Positions 1 to 6,093 of a DNA stretch of 8,876 bases are shown in pieces. The notes beneath the pieces were generated by a model. That model was given only the letters and a program-made list of their open reading frames with translations. It was not told the origin of the DNA and did not search any database. Origin of the DNA: CAYFQB01 sp964345225 (GTDB lineage Bacteria > Nitrospirota > Thermodesulfovibrionia > Thermodesulfovibrionales > UBA6898); assembly GCA_964345225.1 (NCBI GenBank), contig CAYFQB010000079.1, positions 1-8,876 of the forward strand, given 5' to 3'. Position 1 is the stretch's first letter. The number at the start of each line of letters is the position of its first letter. The position numbers and the translations under genes were made by a program.

Positions 1-1
1 G

Positions 2-106
2 TTGCCTTACAAAAAAGCCGTACTTGCTACAGCTCATAAACTTATTAGAGTAATATTTGCAATGCTATCAAAGAAAACTGAATTTTATGCAAGGGTGAAT
101 TCATGA
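2..106 (+). CDS. IS110-family transposase, C-terminal end (partial at window edge)
   Basis: The frame starting at base 2 is open from the window edge to a TGA at 104-106 and gives 34 residues. It contains KKAVLATAHKLIRVIFAML followed by a short tail. A run of the form A-x-A-H-K-L-(I/L)-R-V-I-(F/Y)-A-(M/L)-L near the C-terminus is typical of IS110/IS116/IS902 transposases, enzymes with a RuvC-like DEDD domain and a C-terminal serine-containing domain. Only the extreme C-terminus is visible, so neither catalytic domain can be checked and it is unknown whether the element is intact. IS110 elements usually lack clear terminal inverted repeats, and none was seen just downstream, so the right end of the element cannot be placed. 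The next gene on this strand is more than 500 bases away. Confidence 0.72.
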   Translation: MPYKKAVLATAHKLIRVIFAMLSKKTEFYARVNS

Positions 107-351
107 TAGTTAACTATAAGTATGATTTCTCAGTCAACCTGAACTATGCAATATTACAAAGGGAAATAAATAACAAAGGTACTCTATTTATTATGATGAT
201 TTAATCACTCCTCAAGATTAAAAGCTTATTACAAGCAATATTGGATATTTGCAATGATACTTTAATACTTTAGTTTTAATACCAAATATTTTCCTCAATT
301 TAAAACTAATAGGTGATTGACAGATGTCTGAATATATAGAAAAATAGGTGT

Positions 352-442
352 ACTTTATGTGGGGGGAGAAAGCAGCGTGCCTTTTTAAGAAGATAGCTGA
401 ACTGCCGGAAGGTGAACCTTTGGTAAGTTCGGCATTTTTTTT
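352..442 (+). ncRNA. Candidate orphan small RNA ending in an intrinsic terminator
   Basis: A perfect TTGACA at 317-322 is followed after 17 bases by AAAAAT at 340-345, a 4 of 6 match to the -10 consensus. A transcript starting near 352 would run about 90 nt and end at the strong terminator hairpin at 396-433 with its T run at 435-442. No open frame of note lies between, and no gene immediately upstream needs this terminator except the transposase that ends at 106. The 5' part contains a run of six G. A second stem can enclose the terminator: 379-388 (GCC, T run, AA) pairs with 441-449 (TTAAAAGGC) with one bulge. It matches no riboswitch or RNA class that I recognise. The promoter and RNA status are inference. 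Confidence 0.3.
396..442 (+). terminator. Strong rho-independent terminator
   Basis: GCTGAACT (396-403) pairs with AGTTCGGC (426-433) over 8 bp, with one G-U pair. An inner stem is built from GAAGG (408-412) and CCTTT (417-421) around a TGAA tetraloop. Eight T residues follow at 435-442. The hairpin plus T run is oriented for + strand transcripts. It could end transcription from the IS110 element or a small RNA starting near 352. Confidence 0.85.
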
Positions 443-639
443 AAAAGGCTTGAAGGGTAGAACTTGATTTAGCAAGCCAGAATGGCAAAAACGCCGATAT
501 GTTCATGAATTGCTAAATAGACATTGACCAGTTATATATGACAGCTTTGAGGTGAACATAAAAGAGATATTATCTTGAATCTAATAACTATAAACTTTAA
601 CAATTTAACAAGGATTTTTAAAGTGAATAGGAGGACGTC

Positions 640-1674
640 ATGAAAAACAATTTTTTTAGAAGAATAGGTTCATATTTGTTTATATTGTTTTTTCCCATGG
701 TGGTGATTCTTTCTATCTCTGTCTCGAAGGCGATGGGTACTGTGTATGATGATTTCAACGGAAGCGAAGTTGATTTAACTTTATGGAATATTAGCGAGGG
801 GGGGGATGATGTCTTTACACAATCAGGCGGGCTTTTGCATGCCAATGTTCCACCTGAAGTAAGAGCTGCTACGCTCACTTCCAGAAACAGATTCAGAGGG
901 GATGTGGAATTTGTACTCGATTTCAGAGATTTCCAGACTGCCGCCACAATTAGTACAATGGGTCCGCCTTCAGTTGCGCTTTTGATATATAATGATAATT
1001 GGGATTACAACTGTATATTAATCAGTTTATACCATGAGGTTGATGGCAACTACATTGGGAGCGCCTTATGTGGGGTTCCAGATAATTATGACAGTATACC
1101 AACTTCAGCCACATCCGGTCTGTTTAAAATTTCCAAAATAGGATCGACTGTGACAACTTCATACAATGTGGGAGGGGGCTGGGTTGACTTTAGAACGTTT
1201 ACCGGACTTGTTGAGGGAGATGTTAAAGTTTCCATCGAGGTCCAAACAGGAGACAACGGATCGATGCAAGTATCTTCCGATTGGATAACATATGAGGGGC
1301 AAATGCTTCCACCTTTTATTCCTGACGTCAAAGCAAACGGCTCTGACGGGCCAATTACAATAACAACTAATGATACCCTTTCAGTAACCGTGGAGCTTGA
1401 TGCCGAAGAAGATGCAGACGCAGACTGGTGGGTATTAGCTGATACACCTTTTGGCTGGTATTATTACAATCTATTGTCAGGCTGGTTACCTGGTCTGGTT
1501 GTTACATATCAAGGACCGCTTTTTGTTCTAAGTCCATATGAGGTATTGAATACATCTATCTTACCTATAGGAACATATACCTTCTATTTCGGTGTTGATA
1601 TGCTTATGAATGGCATAATAGATATGTCTCAAATGTATTATGACAGTGTGGAGGTTACTATAACACCTTGAAGT
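640..1674 (+). CDS. Exported two-module surface protein (LamG-like sandwich plus conserved C-terminal module)
   Basis: This 343-residue protein starts at an ATG six bases after AGGAGG (629-634). Residues 1-33 form a Sec signal peptide: K/R-rich start, hydrophobic core at 11-28, likely cleavage near A31-M32-G33. Residues 35-220 begin YDDFNGSEVDLTLWN and are rich in beta-strand-forming stretches ending in SSDWITYEG, which is the look of a concanavalin/LamG-type or DUF1349-like jelly roll. Residues 224-343 form a separate module beginning PDVKANGSDGPITITT, with a WW pair (263-264), YQGPL, GTYTFYFGVD and a final DSVEVTITP. I recall similar C-terminal modules on exported proteins of Deltaproteobacteria and Nitrospirota, with no assigned function. 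There is no sorting motif such as PEP-CTERM and no transmembrane helix after the signal. It may be secreted or loosely surface bound, possibly in carbohydrate binding, but this is inferred from fold style only. It is monocistronic, with a terminator 26 bases after the stop. Confidence 0.85.
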
Positions 1675-1699
1675 AAAATTTTTAAAACAATAATAATTG

Positions 1700-1727
1700 A
1701 GGGCTTGATTATTTCAAGCCCTTTTTG
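1700..1727 (+). terminator. Rho-independent terminator of the surface-protein gene
   Basis: GGGCTTGA (1701-1708) and TCAAGCCC (1714-1721) form a perfect 8-bp stem with a 5-base loop, followed by five T residues (1722-1726). It lies 26 bases after the TGA at 1672-1674 and closes this transcript as a single-gene unit. On the opposite strand it is preceded by A residues and could act weakly for the fragment at 1735-1917 as well. Confidence 0.9.
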
Positions 1728-1734
1728 TTTCTGA

Positions 1735-1917
1735 TTATCGCACTTTCTTACGGTAATCCTCATATTTTGGCATTGCAACATTTTCAACAGTTGCAGGTGG
1801 AGTCGTTAAGCCTAATCCACGTTTCAACGCTGTATATCTAGAGACTAAAAAATCCATACTTCTATACGTAGTCCACAACGATTCAGTTTCCAATAAATAA
1901 AGACTTGCAGAATGAAG
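1735..1917 (-). pseudogene. Remnant of a gene of unknown family, C-terminal end
   Basis: The - strand is open for 60 codons, from an in-frame stop at 1918-1920 down to a TAA at 1735-1737. The peptide reads like real protein: it contains LETESLWTTYRSMDF, SRYTALKRGLGLTTPP and a charged end, PKYEDYRKKVR. There is no good start or ribosome binding site. The nearest in-frame ATG (M of MDF) would leave only about 40 residues. The reading frame breaks where the repeat-bearing DNA at 1940-2005 begins. I do not recognise the family. The most likely reading is the 3' end of a gene whose 5' part was lost when repeat or mobile DNA arrived. A chance open frame remains possible. Confidence 0.42.
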
Positions 1918-1957
1918 TTAGTACTCTTAGCTTTGTATGGGTGCCATGCGCTATTAG

Positions 1958-1976
1958 TCCTGAGCCTGTCGAAGGA
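1958..1976 (+). repeat. Dispersed intergenic repeat motif (source of spurious SPEPVEG peptides)
   Basis: The 19 bases TCCTGAGCCTGTCGAAGGA match a motif found between genes in many unrelated bacterial genomes. Its translation yields the familiar false peptides SPEPVEG and LSLSKG. Here it creates exactly such a peptide in the false frame at 1905-2087. Only one copy is visible. Its function, if any, is unknown. Confidence 0.6.
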
Positions 1977-2004
1977 TTACTGCCTACCGCTTACTCCTTA
2001 CTTT
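1977..2004 (+). repeat. Degenerate heptamer tandem repeat (TTACTGC type)
   Basis: Four 7-base units in register: TTACTGC, CTACCGC, TTACTCC and TTACTTT. The same unit family occurs at 7351-7378 and 7479-7513. GCCATGC at 1943-1949, the complement of the GCATGGC unit repeated at 7310-7337, lies just upstream, so this block shares two modules with the larger repeat region more than 5 kb away. Confidence 0.65.
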
Positions 2005-2191
2005 TAATATACTCCATACAAATTTGCGGATATAAAATAATGCTGATACTATTTACTTTTTTAAAAAATTTATTAAAATTATTGTAATATCTGAAAAAAT
2101 TAACAGGATATCGGTCACACTTGATACAGCTATTTAATGGGATATGTAAAAAGTCTTTAAGTTATGAAATACTTATTAAAAGGAGGATATT

Positions 2192-2623
2192 ATGAAGTTG
2201 GTTAAAAATTTATTTACATTAACTCTGATACTTCTAATTTTCCCGTCAATTGCATTAGGAGAAGATTTTGTCTGGTTCAGGGATTTTAATATCCAGGCTG
2301 AAGCAGACCCGTCCGGCTTCAGGGCGAGACTTGAAACACGTTTCCAGATCGGAGATGTAAAAATCAGCGCTGTACTGAGTAATGTCGAAAGACCGTCAGA
2401 TGCCTATATGGTGCTGAGGCTCGGAGAAATGTCAAAACAGCCTGTAGAGCAGGTTATAAATGTATACAATTCCAATAAAGGCAAAGGCTGGGGAGTGATT
2501 GCTAAGAACCTCGGCATTAAGCCAGGATCAACAGAATTTCATGCACTTAAAAAGGGCCATGACCTTGATGACAAACGTACAGGAAAGAGTAAATCAAAAG
2601 GCAAAGGAAAAAGAAAAGGATGA
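2192..2623 (+). CDS. Exported small basic protein of unknown function with GKGWGVIAKNLGI motif
   Basis: This 143-residue protein starts at an ATG five bases after AGGAGG (2181-2186). Residues 1-23 form a Sec signal peptide, with a hydrophobic run at 7-20 and probable cleavage after A21-L22-G23. The mature part has two halves. Residues 24-75 read as short beta-like segments (FVWFRDFNIQAEAD, FQIGDVKISAVL). Residues 76-127 carry a helical region: MVLRLGEMSKQPVEQVINVY, then NKGKGWGVIAKNLGIKPGS, then EFHALKKGHDL. I recall this second half in hypothetical proteins of Geobacter-like and Nitrospirota genomes, without known function. The last 14 residues are almost only K, G, S and R, a tail that could bind nucleic acid or an anionic surface (inference). 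There is no lipobox, so it is periplasmic or secreted. It stands alone, with no close neighbour on the same strand. Confidence 0.8.
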   Translation: MKLVKNLFTLTLILLIFPSIALGEDFVWFRDFNIQAEADPSGFRARLETRFQIGDVKISAVLSNVERPSDAYMVLRLGEMSKQPVEQVINVYNSNKGKGWGVIAKNLGIKPGSTEFHALKKGHDLDDKRTGKSKSKGKGKRKG

Positions 2624-2759
2624 GGGGAAAAGGAAAAGGTTATCTTTGTAAGGTGGGAATAGAGATGCTATTTGTTCTTAAAAAGGCCTGATACTTTCTA
2701 TTGGAGTTGCAAGGTGTTAAAAATTAAACTTGAAATCAACAGCTTAACCATAAGAATAA

Positions 2760-2791
2760 AAAAAGCGGGGTCCATGTGGACAGGTCTTTTT
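2760..2791 (+). terminator. Possible terminator after the small exported protein gene
   Basis: GTCC (2770-2773) and GGAC (2778-2781) pair around ATGT, and the flanks AAAAAG (2760-2765) and CTTTTT (2786-2791) can pair outside a 4 by 4 internal loop. T5 follows directly, so the shape works on either strand. It lies about 140 bases after the stop at 2623, and the stem is interrupted, so the call is weak. Confidence 0.35.
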
Positions 2792-2860
2792 CTTGAATTC
2801 CCTTCCTCATGAATCTTTTCTCTTTAAAGGCATGAAATTCTAAACAAGATATTTAAACCT

Positions 2861-2959
2861 ATGATGGCCTTGGCTTCTTTTTATACTAAGCAAGATTATA
2901 TCAGATTAAAAGAGCGAGGACTAATTAGGAATAACTTCGATGATTTAGAGGAAATATAA
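2861..2959 (+). pseudogene. Short open frame with protein-like sequence, probable gene remnant
   Basis: The frame from ATG ATG at 2861 to TAA at 2957-2959 gives 32 residues, including YTKQDYIRLKERGLIRNNFD and ending in an acidic DDLEEI. In frame it extends upstream without a start to about 2831. Its charged, low-complexity-free composition looks more like protein than the surrounding AT-rich DNA does. There is no ribosome binding site ahead of the ATG. I do not recognise a family. It may be a decayed 3' end, or chance. Confidence 0.25.
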
Positions 2960-3110
2960 TTTGTTTCTTTCAAGAAGGAGGAAATAAAAATACAAATTAT
3001 CCAGCTTTCTTGATATTATTAAAGGACTAAAGTTAACTAGCTGAAATGTCATAATTTTATTGATTTAATAAATAAAATATTTTGCAGCATTTAGGGTTAT
3101 AAAGAAAATT

Positions 3111-3129
3111 ATATAACCACTGGTTATAT
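3111..3129. promoter_or_regulatory. Perfect 9-bp inverted repeat, operator candidate
   Basis: ATATAACCA (3111-3119) and TGGTTATAT (3121-3129) are exact inverted copies around a single central C. The site lies 54 bases before the ATG of the SYLF lipoprotein gene. A short, nearly gapless dyad of this kind is typical of a binding site for a dimeric regulator. It overlaps AT-rich DNA that could supply a -10 box (TATATT at 3125-3130). There is no T run, and the one-base centre makes an RNA hairpin unlikely. The regulator is unknown and is not encoded in this window. Confidence 0.45.
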
Positions 3130-3183
3130 TAATAAAAATAAAACAACAAAAAGCTCATAAATTACAAAAAAAGGAGGACAAAC

Positions 3184-3747
3184 ATGAACCGTATATCGTC
3201 CATAATTTGTATAATGATCGCATTAGTCATTGGGGGATGTGCTACTACTGGTGGTAAAACACCGACAGAAAAGCGCCAGGCGATTCTCGACATGAAAAAT
3301 GAGGTGCTGTCAGATCTCTATAAACTAAAGCCTGATGCTAAATCTCAAATTTCCAGTGCCCCAGGTTATGCCGTATTCAGCAACGCTAATGTCAATATTA
3401 TCTTTGCCAGTTTTGGTGGCGGTTATGGTGTTGTCAAAAATAATAACACTGGCAAACACACGTATATGAAAATGGGTGAGGTTGGACTTGGCTTGGGAGC
3501 TGGCGTTAAAGATTTTCGTGTAGTATTTGTATTCCATAACGCTGATAGCATGAATCGTTTTGTAGAGCATGGTTGGGCCTTTGGGGCTCAAGCTGATGCA
3601 GCAGCTAAGGCAAGTGACAAAGGGGCGGCTGTTGGTGGTGAGGTTATTGTCGACAATATCTCTATATATCAGTTAACAGAGAGTGGGTTAGCTCTTCAGG
3701 CAACGTTAAAAGGTACGAAATTTTGGAAAGATGATTCGTTAAATTAA
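3184..3747 (+). CDS. SYLF (Ysc84) domain lipoprotein
   Basis: The 187-residue product starts at an ATG six bases after AGGAGG (3172-3177). Residues 1-18 are a lipoprotein signal with lipobox I-G-G-C, so C19 is the likely lipidated cysteine. Ala at +2 does not give the Asp inner-membrane retention signal, so outer-membrane anchoring is expected by the Lol rule. Residues 29-60 are a helical lead (EKRQAILDMKNEVLSDLYK). Residues 60-187 match the SYLF/DUF500 (Ysc84) family: APGYAVFSN, FGGGYGVVKN, a glycine-rich GEVGLGLGAGVKDFRVVFVF, then the alanine-rich WAFGAQADAAAK and a closing YQLTESGLALQATLKGTKFW. Eukaryotic SYLF proteins bind phosphoinositides and actin. The bacterial lipoprotein forms are widespread but their function is unsettled, so envelope lipid binding is inference. 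The gene is monocistronic and converges on the phosphate permease gene. A palindromic operator candidate lies upstream. Confidence 0.9.
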   Translation: MNRISSIICIMIALVIGGCATTGGKTPTEKRQAILDMKNEVLSDLYKLKPDAKSQISSAPGYAVFSNANVNIIFASFGGGYGVVKNNNTGKHTYMKMGEVGLGLGAGVKDFRVVFVFHNADSMNRFVEHGWAFGAQADAAAKASDKGAAVGGEVIVDNISIYQLTESGLALQATLKGTKFWKDDSLN

Positions 3748-3770
3748 CAAGGAGGCCTTAATAAGTATCC

Positions 3771-3796
3771 GAATAATAATAAGGACCATATTATTC
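3771..3796. terminator. AT-rich inverted repeat between convergent genes
   Basis: GAATAATA (3771-3778) pairs exactly with TATTATTC (3789-3796) around a 10-base loop, in the 81-base gap between the convergent SYLF and permease genes. There is no T run on either side, so it is not a standard intrinsic terminator, but it is the only dyad placed to end the + transcript after the stop at 3747. Confidence 0.3.
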
Positions 3797-3828
3797 CGGG
3801 TTGCTGTCGGGATTTGACTGAAAAGTAT

Positions 3829-6078
3829 TTAAGAGTCAAGGGTAAATGCTTCCTGAAATATTTCAAGCAATTTCAGGTTCTGCTTGCCGAGCATAATACA
3901 ATTTCCGATAATGGCATAGAAGAGAATGCTTAGACGAGTCTTCGAAGTATCATCTTGAATACGATCAATCTGCCTTATATGAAACTGATCAGCGAGATTC
4001 CTCATATCTTTAAGCTGTTTTTCTATAACTTCTGTAGTAATGTTTTCTTTTTTTTCAAGCGTTGATTCAACCTCCAAAAATATATTCAAAATACACTCCT
4101 TGATCTTTTTCAATTCCTCAACCTGAGCATCGAGAAGCCCTTTATGATGATTGCTCACATGTACCCATGAACGTAATACTATGTCTCTATGGCCATCTGA
4201 CAGTTTCTGCAGTCTTCTGATAGTCTGCGCATATTTGAAGGACGTGGCTATTTTTTCCTTCTGCTGTAGCCTCAAAACTTTAAATATATTGGCAGTAATG
4301 ATATTTACCCACTGCTGGACCTGTTTAGTCTTTCTCCTCTGTATACGTAATGTGGCAATATCTCTCAAAATCAAAGCATCTATTGTAATATCGAGGGACC
4401 ACCGGATTTCTCTTAGTAAATGACCCATATGTTCAAACGTTACTGTTATAGCTTCAGATGCGTCGGTGATCTTTTTTAAATTGAACACCTTGGCTTCTTC
4501 AATCTCTTTCGAGCGCCTGCTATGCTCCATGTGAGTCTTGGTGATTATCAACACGCAAAGGATTAACAGGAATACCACTCCGATACCATCTGTATAATGA
4601 ATTATATATGCAAAACCAAAAGCCACTGAAAAGGCAATAAAAGCAGTCATAAACCAGCCGCTAATAACAGTTAGCACACCTGTTACCCTATAGACTGCAG
4701 TCTCGCGACCCCATGCACGGTCTGAAAACGATGTGCCCATAGCTACCATAAATGTAACGTAAGTTGTCGAAAGAGGGAGTTTCATAGAAGTAGCAAAAGA
4801 AATCACTGCAGATGCTACCATCAAATTCACAGAAGCACGGACTAAATCAAATGACTGTTGTCCTTCCATGTCATTGGGATCATATTTACTCGGGTCAATC
4901 CGGCGATCAGAGAGTCTGCGGATTGACCTCGGAATAAAGGCTTTTAAAGTACCAAAGAAGGAATCCGCCATCCTCACCATGATACGAGAAATTTTTGTAG
5001 ATTCGAATGCCTCCATCCCTTCTTCCTGTTTGCCTAAACCGACTTCTGTTTCGGTTACTGTCCTGGCTTTCCGGGATATCCACAGGGTCAAAACCATGAT
5101 ACCCCCTGCAATAAGCAGAAGAAACGTTTCCGAAGGTACTTTTCCACTGAGTGCTCCCATTGTAATACTAAGTGGTTCTCCTGAAGCTATTGCCGCTTTG
5201 TAAGCATGAAGACCGGCCAGAGGCACCCCAATAAAATTAACAAGGTCATTGGCCGCAAAAGCCATAGCCAAAGCAAACGTACCCACTAATACGATCGGTT
5301 TAAGAATATTTGCATTAAACAGCATTATCAATACCTGCAACGATACTGCTGAGATGACGAACACAAACATCAAAATAATACCGGCATTAGATTTAATCCA
5401 TGCGTATGTTTCGGGCGTTATAAAGGAGGCTCCCTTAGCCCCTTTGATAAGAATAAAGAAAACTATTGACGACAAGGCTACTCCTCCCCATATAGCTCCG
5501 TAGCGCTTGATAGTCTTGCTATAATCAAAAGTAAAAATCAGGCGGCTTATTAATTGAACGATAGAACCAAGCAAAAATGCGACTACTATTGACAGCAGAA
5601 TCCCCAGGATGATCGTCATCGCTTTGCTGGTATTGATATATTCACTGAGTGTAGCCAGACCTTGTCCTGTACTGGTAATCTTAATTATCGATACAGCTAC
5701 TGCTGCTCCCAGCAGTTCAAAAACAATTGATACGGTCGTAGATGTTGGTAATCCAAAGGTATTGAACATATCTAACAACAAAATGTCCGTCAACATTACA
5801 GCAAGAAAAATGGTGATTAGCTGGGGCATAGTAAAGAACTGGGGATGAAAGATTCCCTTGCGGGCAACCTCCATCATTCCGCTGGAAAAAGTTACGCCGG
5901 CAATAATGCCTAGACTTGCCACTATCATAATAACGTGTCGTGGAGCTACGCGTGAGCCGATAGAAGAATTGAGGAAATTGACAGCATCGTTACTAACACC
6001 AACGGTAAGATCAAAAACAGCACAAAACAGCAATATAACAACTGCTATCAAAAAAATTTCAGTGACCATTTTTGCCAT
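3829..6078 (-). CDS. PiT-family inorganic phosphate permease with C-terminal PhoU-like region
   Basis: This 749-residue inner-membrane protein belongs to the PHO-4/PiT family, which moves phosphate with H+ or Na+. Both family signature repeats are present: GVSNDAVNF with N30-D31 near the N-terminus, and FAANDLVNFIG with N277-D278 after the middle. Each is followed by a re-entrant LP(T/L)STT motif (GLPTSTTVS at 109-117, LPLSTTYVTF at 434-443). About ten hydrophobic segments lie between 5 and 515, split by a polar loop at 337-410. Residues 520 to about 740 are soluble, charged and helical, resembling PhoU-type helical bundles. E. coli PitA is about 500 residues; this longer form resembles the roughly 750-residue PiT proteins of Bacteroidetes and other phyla. 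The start is uncertain: ATG at 6078 has GAGG only 2 bases upstream, while an in-frame ATG at 6069 has it 11 bases upstream. The epimerase gene ends 15 bases upstream, which suggests cotranscription. Confidence 0.93.
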   Translation of the reverse strand: MAKMVTEIFLIAVVILLFCAVFDLTVGVSNDAVNFLNSSIGSRVAPRHVIMIVASLGIIAGVTFSSGMMEVARKGIFHPQFFTMPQLITIFLAVMLTDILLLDMFNTFGLPTSTTVSIVFELLGAAVAVSIIKITSTGQGLATLSEYINTSKAMTIILGILLSIVVAFLLGSIVQLISRLIFTFDYSKTIKRYGAIWGGVALSSIVFFILIKGAKGASFITPETYAWIKSNAGIILMFVFVISAVSLQVLIMLFNANILKPIVLVGTFALAMAFAANDLVNFIGVPLAGLHAYKAAIASGEPLSITMGALSGKVPSETFLLLIAGGIMVLTLWISRKARTVTETEVGLGKQEEGMEAFESTKISRIMVRMADSFFGTLKAFIPRSIRRLSDRRIDPSKYDPNDMEGQQSFDLVRASVNLMVASAVISFATSMKLPLSTTYVTFMVAMGTSFSDRAWGRETAVYRVTGVLTVISGWFMTAFIAFSVAFGFAYIIHYTDGIGVVFLLILCVLIITKTHMEHSRRSKEIEEAKVFNLKKITDASEAITVTFEHMGHLLREIRWSLDITIDALILRDIATLRIQRRKTKQVQQWVNIITANIFKVLRLQQKEKIATSFKYAQTIRRLQKLSDGHRDIVLRSWVHVSNHHKGLLDAQVEELKKIKECILNIFLEVESTLEKKENITTEVIEKQLKDMRNLADQFHIRQIDRIQDDTSKTRLSILFYAIIGNCIMLGKQNLKLLEIFQEAFTLDS

Positions 6079-6093
6079 TGCCTCGGTAGCTTG

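Larger units (their letters stand above)
107..639. other. Non-coding AT-rich stretch between transposase and surface-protein gene
   Basis: No convincing protein-coding frame was found on either strand in these 533 bases. The left part (107-310) is AT-rich with no recognisable motif; it may include the right end of the IS110 element. The centre (317-442) holds a TTGACA box, a G-rich stretch and a strong intrinsic terminator, listed separately as a possible small RNA. Bases 447-452 (GGCTTG) can pair with 473-478 (CAAGCC). The right part is AT-rich leader for the gene at 640, whose AGGAGG ribosome binding site is at 629-634. No promoter with both boxes well matched was found directly upstream of 640. 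Confidence 0.5.
1672..2191. other. Long intergenic region with terminator, gene remnant and repeat block
   Basis: Between the surface-protein gene and the 143-residue gene lie about 520 bases without an intact gene. In order they hold the terminator at 1700-1727, the - strand gene remnant at 1735-1917, a dispersed-repeat motif (1958-1976), four heptamer units (1977-2004), then very AT-rich DNA. Near the right end TTGATA at 2121-2126 lies 16-18 bases ahead of a poor -10 (TATGTA), a weak promoter candidate for the next gene. A 60-codon open frame over 1905-2087 is an artefact of the repeat sequence. Confidence 0.55.
2624..3183. other. Long AT-rich intergenic region, leader of the SYLF lipoprotein gene
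   Basis: These 560 bases carry no gene that I can defend. From the left there is a purine-rich run continuing past the stop codon (to about 2639), a possible terminator (2760-2791), a short open frame at 2861-2959 with protein-like composition, AT-rich DNA, and a perfect inverted repeat at 3111-3129. Poor -10-like boxes (TATAAA at 3098-3103, TATATT at 3125-3130) lack matching -35 boxes. An AAGGAGG-like site at about 2974-2981 is not followed by a start codon at proper distance. Confidence 0.5.

Noticed and set aside
103..204. 33-residue open frame whose ATG overlaps the transposase stop (ATGA), with AAGGG seven bases upstream
   Set aside because: The peptide has no recognisable features and IS110 elements are not known to need a second gene here. 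The overlap is likely chance in AT-rich DNA, though the spacing is notable.
218..475. 85-codon open frame on the - strand
   Set aside because: It crosses the strong + strand terminator and the small RNA candidate, has no ribosome binding site and its composition is that of translated AT-rich DNA.
547..573. Promoter TTGAGG / TATTAT ahead of the surface-protein gene
   Set aside because: The spacer is only 15 bases and the -35 box is weak. The AT-rich context makes such matches common.
1640..1674. Sorting signal such as PEP-CTERM or an LPxTG-like anchor on the surface protein
   Set aside because: The C-terminus ends directly after a beta-like stretch (DSVEVTITP) with no hydrophobic helix and no basic tail.
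1905..2087. 60-codon open frame on the + strand
   Set aside because: It runs through the SPEPVEG-type repeat, the heptamer block and AT-rich DNA. It has no ribosome binding site and its peptide contains the well-known false SPEPVEG sequence.
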